Source: Fimenecus sp045531435
GTDB lineage: Bacteria; Bacillota; Clostridia; Oscillospirales; Acutalibacteraceae
Assembly: GCA_045531435.1 (NCBI GenBank)
Contig: JAZSDZ010000075.1
Location: forward strand, 1 to 30,547
Reading direction: 5' to 3'
DNA length: 30,547 bases
Of the stretch, positions 13,627 through 20,624 are shown piece after piece. A model generated the notes under the pieces. It was not told the DNA's origin. It searched no databases and was given only the letters and a program-made list of their open reading frames with translations. Positions within the stretch are counted from its first letter, which is position 1. Each line of letters opens with the position of its first letter. The translations under genes were made by a program, and so were the position numbers.

Positions 13627-13820
13627 TAAGCAAAGACTTAATCAAGAAAGCACTCATAAGAGCCTTAAGGACAGTCTGTCAGACGGCTATAGCAACTATA
13701 GGGACAGCAAGTCTTATATCAGAAGTCAACTGGCTTATGGTAGTTAGTGCGAGTCTGCTTGCCGGGGTTTTATCTATCCTTACATCAATCGTAACAGGAT
13801 TGCCAGAGGTTGAAGAATGA
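13623..13820 (+). CDS. Holin (r1t-like)
   Basis: A 65-residue protein with a short basic N-terminus (KDLIKKALIRALRT), two hydrophobic segments (about 18-34 and 37-58) joined by a short turn containing SEVNW, and an acidic end LPEVEE: the r1t-type class II holin pattern. Holins make the membrane lesion that lets the endolysin (25673) reach the wall. Both ends overlap neighbours by 4 nt (ATGA), so it is tightly embedded in the connector genes, far from the endolysin; this is unusual. Confidence 0.8.
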   Translation: MISKDLIKKALIRALRTVCQTAIATIGTASLISEVNWLMVVSASLLAGVLSILTSIVTGLPEVEE

Positions 13821-14245
13821 GAACATTACGCAAAAACCAACAAGTTATGTATTATTCTAACTATGTTGGTAGTGTAACTAAATATGAGCGAGATGCTGAC
13901 GGCAATATTATTTATACCGATGTAGATGGCGAGTTGGTCCCTGTGGAGTCTGTCACGCTGTCAAGCTATAGTGAGCCGATAGAGTTTAAAGCTAATATAA
14001 GTGTTAATAGTGGCGAGACAAGGCTTGCGGAGTATGGACTTAATGAGGGCGACTATAACGCAGTAATATGTGCAGACAAGGGTTCGTTGCCATTTAATGA
14101 ACGCACGCTGATATGGCGTGAAACCGTACCTCAGTTTGAGGGGAATGTGGTCAAACCTGAGTCAGCAGATTATAAGGTAATAGCTGTTAAAACTTCTCTA
14201 AACGAAGAACGATTTATCTTAAAGGCGCGTGATAAGGATGGCTAA
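13817..14245 (+). CDS. Head-tail joining (stopper) protein
   Basis: A 142-residue, mainly beta protein. The layout, with MRTLRKNQQVMYYSNYVG at the start, an EFKANISVNSGE segment near 55 and a second beta half with LIWRE and DYKVIAVKTSLNEERFILKA, fits SPP1 gp16-type stoppers and minor capsid proteins that close the connector. It starts within the holin stop codon and overlaps the next gene slightly. Family assigned mostly from order and size. Confidence 0.7.
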   Translation: MRTLRKNQQVMYYSNYVGSVTKYERDADGNIIYTDVDGELVPVESVTLSSYSEPIEFKANISVNSGETRLAEYGLNEGDYNAVICADKGSLPFNERTLIWRETVPQFEGNVVKPESADYKVIAVKTSLNEERFILKARDKDG

Positions 14246-14768
14246 AACAATTAAATTCAGCTTTAGTGAAAGTTCGATAGATGCCGCAATAAAGGAATTA
14301 AGAGAATATCGCGAAAGTCTGAATGAAAAAATACAAAGATTTGTAGATGCTCTTATACAGGATGGTGTAAGTGTTGCGATGCTGAGAGTTGCATCAACCC
14401 AAGGAGACAGCAAGCTGCCGGATGTGCAGTTTGAAGTCAATCCTATGGGAGACATCATTAAAGCAACGATATCAATAGTTGGTCCCGATGTTTTATTTGT
14501 CGAGTTTGGAGCCGGTATAGCTTACAACACAGGCAAGGAACATCCGAAAGCATCTGAGTTTGGGTATGGAGTTGGTACTTATCCAAGTAAGAATCCACCA
14601 AACAAAGCTATCAATCCCGGCTATTGGTATTATAGCGATTCTGATAATGCCGGAAGTAATGTATCAAAGCGTTCAATCGGTACTGAAGCAACGATGCCGA
14701 TTTATGGTGCGGCAGAAACAATACGAAATCAGGCCATCATAAGAGCAACAGAAATATTTAGGAGCTGA
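14238..14768 (+). CDS. Head-tail joining protein (HK97 gp10-like)
   Basis: A 176-residue protein starting MAKTIKFSFSESSIDAAIKE, with the FVEFGAGIAYNTGKEHP segment at about 88-104 typical of HK97 gp10-like tail completion proteins (conserved V-E-F/Y-G-T/A). The ATG at 14238 is used; the frame could start at GTG 14229, 3 codons earlier, and AAAGG at 14222 serves either. It overlaps the previous gene by 8 nt and is followed after 2 nt by the next. Confidence 0.78.
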   Translation: MAKTIKFSFSESSIDAAIKELREYRESLNEKIQRFVDALIQDGVSVAMLRVASTQGDSKLPDVQFEVNPMGDIIKATISIVGPDVLFVEFGAGIAYNTGKEHPKASEFGYGVGTYPSKNPPNKAINPGYWYYSDSDNAGSNVSKRSIGTEATMPIYGAAETIRNQAIIRATEIFRS

Positions 14769-14770
14769 TT

Positions 14771-15166
14771 ATGGATTTACTGAAAGTTGAAAACGAAGTC
14801 AAAACACAACTGAAAGTGAGAGTAACAAGAATCCTTGATGGAAGATTCCCAAACATATCATTCACGGATGAATACTCTGACAACATTAAGAGTTTTCCGA
14901 ATGTTTATGTGCATGAGTTGGAACCTACCGAACTTGGAGTCACTTTGGAAAACAAATCTATAAATGCTCTAAGAGACACTATACAAATTATCGTCACAAC
15001 TAATACTAATAAAGCGGATGCAAAGGCTGTTATAGATGCAGTTGTTATGAGTATGAAAGCACTCAGCTTTACGATTTTATCGTTACCGATACATACTCGA
15101 AACAATAACTTGCATACATATGTGGTCCGATGCAATCGAGTCATTGCAAGTGGCGATTCGTTTTAA
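14771..15166 (+). CDS. Tail completion/tail terminator protein
   Basis: A 131-residue protein in the place of SPP1 gp17 or HK97 tail terminator. It has an N-terminal helix, a strand-rich middle with FPNVYVHELEPTELGVTLEN (about 38-57), an IQIIVTTN strand and a C-terminal helix plus strand, the fold expected for this ring protein. TTAGGAG is 5 nt before ATG. It ends the first structural block at a terminator. Confidence 0.72.
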   Translation: MDLLKVENEVKTQLKVRVTRILDGRFPNISFTDEYSDNIKSFPNVYVHELEPTELGVTLENKSINALRDTIQIIVTTNTNKADAKAVIDAVVMSMKALSFTILSLPIHTRNNNLHTYVVRCNRVIASGDSF

Positions 15167-15173
15167 GAGATTT

Positions 15174-15197
15174 AAGCACCTTAAAGGGTGCTTTTTT
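15174..15197 (+). terminator. Rho-independent terminator between head and tail genes
   Basis: AAGCACC and GGTGCTT (15174-15180, 15187-15193) pair around TTAAAG and lead into six T. Probably partial, as late genes continue. Confidence 0.75.
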
Positions 15198-15226
15198 CAT
15201 GCAAAAAATAATGGAGGTAAAAGCAA

Positions 15227-15706
15227 ATGATCGATTTATCGACTATCGGTGTTCGTTTTGGATATGCACCTGAAGTTACCAAAGGTACTCGTCCGACAGC
15301 TTACACTAATATACCTGGAATTAAAAGCACTCCTGAGTTCAATCCGGAGCCAAACACAGGTGAGACAACTTCTCTGAATAATGAGGAGTATACAAGCTAT
15401 ATGCCACTTCTTAAAGACCTTGGTGGTGCTTTAGGATTTGGATTTGGTATGTCCGAAGAACTGCTTGATATCTGGGAAGATGTATGTGATACAGTTGAGA
15501 CTCTCGAAGCTGAAGGCAAGAGAATGTGGTTCACTATCTATCATCCGAAGATGTCAAAGGCTATCTTCTTTGCTGGAAAGCCAACAAGACTTGGTATGTC
15601 AACCATGGAAGTGAATTCAGTATGGGATACAACAGTTTATGTTACACCTATCAATGAGCCTACATGGGAGACAGCCGCAAAGCCAACAGATGCTGCATCA
15701 GCATAA
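15227..15706 (+). CDS. Major tail tube protein
   Basis: The protein that stacks as hexamers to form the tail tube. The 159 residues match Clostridia siphovirus tail tubes: start IDLSTIGVRFGYAPEVTKG, an NNEEYTSYMPLLKDLGGALGF loop, helix ELLDIWEDVCDTVETLEAEGK, then beta segments RMWFTIYHP and STMEVNSVWDTTVYVTP, with a small Ala/Thr-rich end. It is isolated between two terminators with a strong GGAGG site, consistent with high separate expression. Confidence 0.88.
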   Translation: MIDLSTIGVRFGYAPEVTKGTRPTAYTNIPGIKSTPEFNPEPNTGETTSLNNEEYTSYMPLLKDLGGALGFGFGMSEELLDIWEDVCDTVETLEAEGKRMWFTIYHPKMSKAIFFAGKPTRLGMSTMEVNSVWDTTVYVTPINEPTWETAAKPTDAASA

Positions 15707-15747
15707 GAAACTTGTTGATAACATTTCAATAACTTGATAACCAATTC

Positions 15748-15783
15748 GGCGCAATAGTCATACGATTGTTGCGCCCTTTTTTT
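15748..15783 (+). terminator. Rho-independent terminator after the tail tube gene
   Basis: GGCGCAA (15748-15754) and TTGCGCC (15769-15775) form a stem with inner AAT/ATT pairing, followed by seven T (15777-15783). Confidence 0.8.
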
Positions 15784-15813
15784 ATAAATTTTTTATTTAA
15801 CGGAGGACAAAAA

Positions 15814-16152
15814 ATGAAAAAGATGACTATTAACGGAAAAGTGTATCAGATACCTGAACTTGACTTTGATTTTCTTGTACAACTCGACTTAAACGGAGTA
15901 GAGCCAAAAAAACTTGGTGGAATGGCCGGACTTAATGTTTTTGTGGCATATGTAATCGGAGTTGATGCTAAAGAAGCATCTAAACTGATTTCAACTTATA
16001 TCATGAATGATGGAAAGATTGAGGAGTTGTTTGATACTTATAACAATGCCTTAACGGAATCAGGTTTTTTTCGCAAGATACTCGAACTGGACGAGGAGAA
16101 CGAGACGGAACAGACAGAGACTCCAGAGGAGAATCCGAAGAAGAAGTCTTAA
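15814..16152 (+). CDS. Tail assembly chaperone, short form (gpG-like)
   Basis: A 112-residue protein between tail tube and tape measure, the fixed place of the gpG-type chaperone that coats the tape measure during tail assembly. Helical, with LDFDFLVQLDLNGVEP near the start and a very acidic tail. The ATG at 15814 is used (GGAGGAC 5 nt before); an upstream in-frame ATG at 15766 lies inside the terminator. TTTTTTT at 16065-16071 is in the right phase for a -1 slip into the downstream frame (see the slip-site entry). Confidence 0.82.
   Translation: MKKMTINGKVYQIPELDFDFLVQLDLNGVEPKKLGGMAGLNVFVAYVIGVDAKEASKLISTYIMNDGKIEELFDTYNNALTESGFFRKILELDEENETEQTETPEENPKKKS
16065..16071 (+). other. Candidate -1 frameshift slip site
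   Basis: T TTT TTT in frame with the short chaperone (GGT TTT TTT CGC) is a canonical X-XXY-YYZ heptamer. The -1 frame is open from 16044 to 16532, so slippage would join the chaperone to the downstream frame through an Arg/Gly/Glu-rich linker. No downstream stem was modelled. Confidence 0.55.
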
Positions 16153-16163
16153 ACTTCAGCAGA

Positions 16164-16532
16164 ATGGCACTCTTTGAGAAGTGGTTCCCGGCTTGCAGAA
16201 AATACGGAATGACCGAAAGTGAGTTTTGGAAAAGCAACCCACGGAAAATAAAAGTATATGAACAAGTATGGAAAGCGCAACTAAAAGAGAAAAACGAACT
16301 TATCCATATGTGGGTAGGCAACTACGGAATGAGTGCATTAACGACAGCATTTTCAATGGTACTACAACCTATGTTTTGTAAATCACAGAGTCAGGCTAAG
16401 TATGTGGAAGAACCCATACAGATATTCCCACTTACGGAAGAGGAAAGAATAGCCAAAGAAGAAGAACTGACACGCAGATTTGAGTTGTGGGGCGATATGC
16501 TGTGTAGACGATACAAAAATCCTGATACATAA
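16164..16532 (+). CDS. Tail assembly chaperone, long-form C-terminal part (gpT-like)
   Basis: A 122-residue helical segment (MALFEKWFPACRKYGMTESEF.., about residues 1-20, then ELIHMWVGNYGMSALTTAFS near 50-70) immediately before the tape measure. In most siphoviruses this part is made only as a gpGT fusion. Here the ATG at 16164 has no ribosome site, while the frame is open back to 16044 and a slip heptamer is available, so a fusion beginning at 15814 is preferred over independent starts. It is drawn from the first ATG only for convenience. Confidence 0.75.
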   Translation: MALFEKWFPACRKYGMTESEFWKSNPRKIKVYEQVWKAQLKEKNELIHMWVGNYGMSALTTAFSMVLQPMFCKSQSQAKYVEEPIQIFPLTEEERIAKEEELTRRFELWGDMLCRRYKNPDT

Positions 16533-16559
16533 ATTTGTAAAAGGAAGGAGGTGTTTTAG

Positions 16560-19500
16560 GTGGCAGAGAATGTAATAGACAAGTTGACGCTTGAAGTCGA
16601 AGCGTCTGCCGGAGAAGCGAGTAAAGTCTTTGAGAAACTTGAAAAAAATCTTACAAGCATGAAAAAGGCTTTAGGTGGAATAGACACTAAAGGCATGGCA
16701 AATATACAGTCAAGTCTTAGTCGCATAGCCACAATGACAGGTTCTCTCGACAAATTATCTGCATCTATTGATAACCTTGCATCAAAGATGAAGGGTGTCA
16801 GTAATATAAAGGTAGCACCTAAAGTAGACACTTCAGGAGTTTCTACATCGACCAACAAAATGGGACGAGAAGTAGAAAAAATAGAAGACAAAATGACAAG
16901 ACTCAAATCGATTGCAAATGCCGCCATGGGTGGTGATGCAAGTGCGATAACGAGTTTTAACAGAAAAGCCGCTTCACTTATCGGTGACTTAGATGTTATC
17001 GATGAAAAATTCAAGCGTCTTGGCGACACAAGAATACCAACTGATTCATTTATTCAAATTGAGAATCAGATGAAATCACTCGATGATAAGTTGAAGTTGC
17101 TACAGGAAGACTATAGGAATGTGGCTTCGGGGAAAGTTTCGATGTCAGACGACCAATTTATAAGGTTAAAGAGTGAAATCTCTTCAACGCGCACAGAATT
17201 AGACGGTCTGGCGGATAAACAGCGCGAAATGATTACAAACGGAACTGCATTTACTGATCCTTATGGTTCATATAGGGAAAGTGTAGTCAGCGTTAGAAGT
17301 GAACTCGAAGCAACCATGAACAAGGTTAATGGACTTAAAAGTACCACGGATGGAGTAAGAATCAATCCAGAACCGACAGTTAAGCCATTAGAGATAATCG
17401 GACAAAAGGCTTTTGAAGTATCAAAGCAACTTGCGAAATTGGGAGCCGGAACACTTATTCATGGAATTAAGGGACTTGGTTCAGCCTTTTCAAAACTTAA
17501 AGACAGCATGAGTGATATCAATTCACGAATGAATAAGTTCCACGGATTTATGGACAAAGGTTTTATGAGAATCCTTAAATATGGATTTGGAATCAGAAGT
17601 CTTTATGTTGGATTTAGAAGGCTGAGAAAAGCTGTCATAGAGAGTTTCGGAGAACTTCAAAAGAGTGGAGCATTCTTTCAGACTACAAAATCAAATATTG
17701 AAGGTTTAAAGACTTCACTTACAACTCTTAAGTTTCAGTTTGGTGCGGCATTTGAACCTATATTTAATGCGGTAGCACCAGCATTACAGACACTTGTTGA
17801 TTACTTAGTCAAGGCCATGAATGTATTTTCAGCCTTTACTGCAAAACTCATGGGTAAGGATACTTATTCAAGGGCTGTTGCATCATCAGGAGCGGTTGCC
17901 GGAAATGTAGGTAGTGCGGCAAAGTCAGCAAAGGAACTTAATAAACAGTTACAAGGATTTGACGAACTTAACAACCTGACCACTAATGATAACTCAGGTG
18001 GTGGCGGTGGTGGTGGCACCGGTGGAAGTGGTAGTGGTGTCACATATGTCACAGAAAATGTTGATAATGTTCTTGGAGACTTCGGAAAAGAACTTGCTAA
18101 GTTAATCAAAGAAGGCGATTGGGAAGGTGTCGGAGCGGCTATATCCGAAAAGCTGACCGAACAGCTTAACAACATCAAATGGGACAATCTGAAAGCCAAA
18201 GCAGCTAAATTTGGTAAAGACCTTGGTGATTTTATAAATGGTCTTATAACACCTGATTTGTTTAGTGCATTAGGTACCACTATAGGCGAAGCAATCAATG
18301 TTGCACTTGAATTTGGTAAAGGTGTTGGAGAAGCAATCAAGTGGGATAACTTAGGAACTTCTGTTGCGGCCGGAATAAATGCCTTTGTTAAGTCAAATCC
18401 ATTAGCATTGATTGTTGAGAACTTTAATATATGGGCTAACGGAATACTCGATGCAATAATTGCAGCCTTAGAGAAAACCAATTTTAAAGCTATAGCACAG
18501 AATATAGCAGATGGAATCGGCAAGATAGATGTATCAGGCATAGCTTGGAAAGTCGGTAAAGTCGTTGACGGAATAGTTGATGCTCTGAATGACCTTTTAT
18601 CCAACAAAGAAACATGGTCAAATCTTGGTACAAAAATCGCTGATGGAATAAACGGATTCTTCAAGGGTGTAGAAGGCAAAGACTTGGCGAAACTACTTAA
18701 CAATGTTAAGGATGCTTTATTCGATGCAATAACAATAGCGGTCAAAAACATAGAGTGGAAAGAAGTCGGAAAAGATATAGCCGGTTTCTTAGGAAATCTT
18801 GATGTTGGAACTGTTGTTATAGCTGTCGGAGCATTTTCTGTTGTAAGTGGAGTTGCCGGACAGACATTAGCCGCATTAGCAAGTAGTTCGATCGTGTCAA
18901 ACCTTACGACAGCCCTTGCAGCAAATGCCGGAACCATAGCAAGTGTAGGACTAAAAGTCGGTGGAGTTGTATTAGCCATGGCCGCTGCTGCAACTATCGG
19001 ATATCAGTTTGGAACCACTTTAGGACAGTTTATCTCAGCATGGTTATCGGATAAAGGAATTATAAGCAAGGGTGCTAATGATGAATACTTTGCCGCAAGT
19101 GAAATGTCAATTACTCAGAAAATAGCAGACATTAAGTTGGCTATTACCGAAGGCACATTTAAAGAGGGTTGGGATGCCATGTGGGATGAATGGATGCAAC
19201 CTGTATTTGATGAAGGCAAGAACATATACATCGGCATATCAGCAAAGTTTAATGATACAAAAGCTGACCTTACTAAAGAATGGGAAACATTAACAAGTGG
19301 CATTAAAGATGTAGTCGGAAATATCAAAGCCGCTGTTGCTACGAAATGGAGTGATATTCAGTCAAGTTGGACAGCAATTACAAGCAACATTAAAGACATA
19401 ACAGCAAACATGAAAGCGGCCATCGCGACTAAGTGGGATGACCTAAAAGATAAGTGGGGAGATATAACCAAAAATATAAAAGATAAAACAGCTGACATGA

Positions 19501-20201
19501 AAGCCAAAGTTGCTACAAAATGGAGTGATTTAAAAAGCGACTGGAATAGCCTTATAGGAAATTTCAACAATGTAACAAAGTATGTATATCTTTCTATAGG
19601 TACTACATGGGACAGGTTAAAGAAACAATGGAATAGTCTGAAAAAGAAATTCACAGGTAAAACAGTTTATATAAGATTAGCTCTAAGTGCAACAGTTGCA
19701 AGTATAAAAAGCTGGATAAACTCAAACATCATTGGAAAACTGAACACATCTTTGCATAAGGTTGCCTTATTTAAGAATGTAAACATTCCGTATCTGAAAG
19801 CCGAAGGTGGTGTAACTTCAAAACCTGTTAATGCAATTTGGGGTGAGAGTGGAGCAGAAGCACTTATCCCACTTGAAAGAAACCTTGGTGGTATAAAGAA
19901 GATTGCAAATGTAATGCTTGATGGTTTAGAACAGGCCGGTAAATACAGAACATTTGCGAGTCCTGAATCACTTGGTTTTACAGGAAGTATCAGCAATCCA
20001 AATACGAATACAAGTTTTGGAACTAACAACGACTCAGCACTAATCGAGGAGCAGAACAGACTACTTGCTGAACAGAACAGACTACTTCAGCAGATAGCAA
20101 ACAAAGATGTAACAATAAGTAGTAGGGAAGTGTTTAATGCCACAAGACAAGAAGCACAGAACTATAACAACAGGACTGGCAACAGTCCATTTTTATTCTA
20201 A
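16560..20201 (+). CDS. Tape measure protein
   Basis: Sets tail length and helps DNA entry. The 1213 residues start at GTG (16560), with AAGGAGGTG 6 nt upstream. The first 300 residues are coiled coil. A hydrophobic segment about 330-430 precedes a Gly-rich linker (18000-18045, seven Gly in a row). Repeated modules containing IKWDNL/WSNLGTKIADGINGFF run from about 530 to 740. Hydrophobic helices lie near 750-830. At about 900-1040 there are four or more tandem 29-residue repeats with Trp spaced alternately 22 and 7 residues apart. Near the C-terminus is AIWGESGAEALIPLERN, a motif common in tape measures. No wall-hydrolase domain is obvious. It is by far the longest gene here and follows the chaperones. 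Confidence 0.93.
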   Translation: MAENVIDKLTLEVEASAGEASKVFEKLEKNLTSMKKALGGIDTKGMANIQSSLSRIATMTGSLDKLSASIDNLASKMKGVSNIKVAPKVDTSGVSTSTNKMGREVEKIEDKMTRLKSIANAAMGGDASAITSFNRKAASLIGDLDVIDEKFKRLGDTRIPTDSFIQIENQMKSLDDKLKLLQEDYRNVASGKVSMSDDQFIRLKSEISSTRTELDGLADKQREMITNGTAFTDPYGSYRESVVSVRSELEATMNKVNGLKSTTDGVRINPEPTVKPLEIIGQKAFEVSKQLAKLGAGTLIHGIKGLGSAFSKLKDSMSDINSRMNKFHGFMDKGFMRILKYGFGIRSLYVGFRRLRKAVIESFGELQKSGAFFQTTKSNIEGLKTSLTTLKFQFGAAFEPIFNAVAPALQTLVDYLVKAMNVFSAFTAKLMGKDTYSRAVASSGAVAGNVGSAAKSAKELNKQLQGFDELNNLTTNDNSGGGGGGGTGGSGSGVTYVTENVDNVLGDFGKELAKLIKEGDWEGVGAAISEKLTEQLNNIKWDNLKAKAAKFGKDLGDFINGLITPDLFSALGTTIGEAINVALEFGKGVGEAIKWDNLGTSVAAGINAFVKSNPLALIVENFNIWANGILDAIIAALEKTNFKAIAQNIADGIGKIDVSGIAWKVGKVVDGIVDALNDLLSNKETWSNLGTKIADGINGFFKGVEGKDLAKLLNNVKDALFDAITIAVKNIEWKEVGKDIAGFLGNLDVGTVVIAVGAFSVVSGVAGQTLAALASSSIVSNLTTALAANAGTIASVGLKVGGVVLAMAAAATIGYQFGTTLGQFISAWLSDKGIISKGANDEYFAASEMSITQKIADIKLAITEGTFKEGWDAMWDEWMQPVFDEGKNIYIGISAKFNDTKADLTKEWETLTSGIKDVVGNIKAAVATKWSDIQSSWTAITSNIKDITANMKAAIATKWDDLKDKWGDITKNIKDKTADMKAKVATKWSDLKSDWNSLIGNFNNVTKYVYLSIGTTWDRLKKQWNSLKKKFTGKTVYIRLALSATVASIKSWINSNIIGKLNTSLHKVALFKNVNIPYLKAEGGVTSKPVNAIWGESGAEALIPLERNLGGIKKIANVMLDGLEQAGKYRTFASPESLGFTGSISNPNTNTSFGTNNDSALIEEQNRLLAEQNRLLQQIANKDVTISSREVFNATRQEAQNYNNRTGNSPFLF

Positions 20202-20216
20202 GAAAGGGGTGGGATA

Positions 20217-20612
20217 ATGGCTTTTAACGGAAGTTATTACATCAAAGTGGGGGATTATCCTATCCCCCTTAAATATATGTTCAAAAGTTCATACAAAGTG
20301 TCGATTAACACACAGGACTTAGACAGCTATAGGGATGGAAACGGAAAACTTCACAGAAATGTGTTGCCGCATCAGGCTAACAAAATGGAGTTTCAGACAC
20401 CATATATGACTGTCAGGCAGTTCAGAACATTGATGGATAACATCAGACAGGAAATGTCTGACACGACTGAACGAAATGTAGAACTTAGGTATTATGACCC
20501 AGAGTCGGATTCTTACAAGACCGGCTCTTTTTATATGCCTGGAACCATGGAGTATGAATTTTATAACAAGAACATATATATGCCGATACGAATAGCATTT
20601 ATTGAATATTAG
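20217..20612 (+). CDS. Distal tail-like protein (DUF6711-type)
   Basis: A 131-residue beta-rich protein (NGSYYIKVGDYPIPLKYMF at the start, KMEFQTPYMTVRQFRTLMD in the middle, ending NIYMPIRIAFIEY) in the position of the distal tail protein that starts tail assembly on the tape measure. AAAGGGGTGG lies 7 nt before ATG. It is shorter than classic Dit proteins and lacks the galectin-like C-domain, but this short version is common in Clostridia phages. Confidence 0.72.
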   Translation: MAFNGSYYIKVGDYPIPLKYMFKSSYKVSINTQDLDSYRDGNGKLHRNVLPHQANKMEFQTPYMTVRQFRTLMDNIRQEMSDTTERNVELRYYDPESDSYKTGSFYMPGTMEYEFYNKNIYMPIRIAFIEY

Positions 20613-20624
20613 GAGGGATGAAAA

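Noticed and set aside
17864..18979. Long minus-strand ORF (371 codons) opposite the tape measure gene
   Set aside because: Pro/Ser/Ala/Leu-rich shadow of repetitive tape-measure codons with no start signal.
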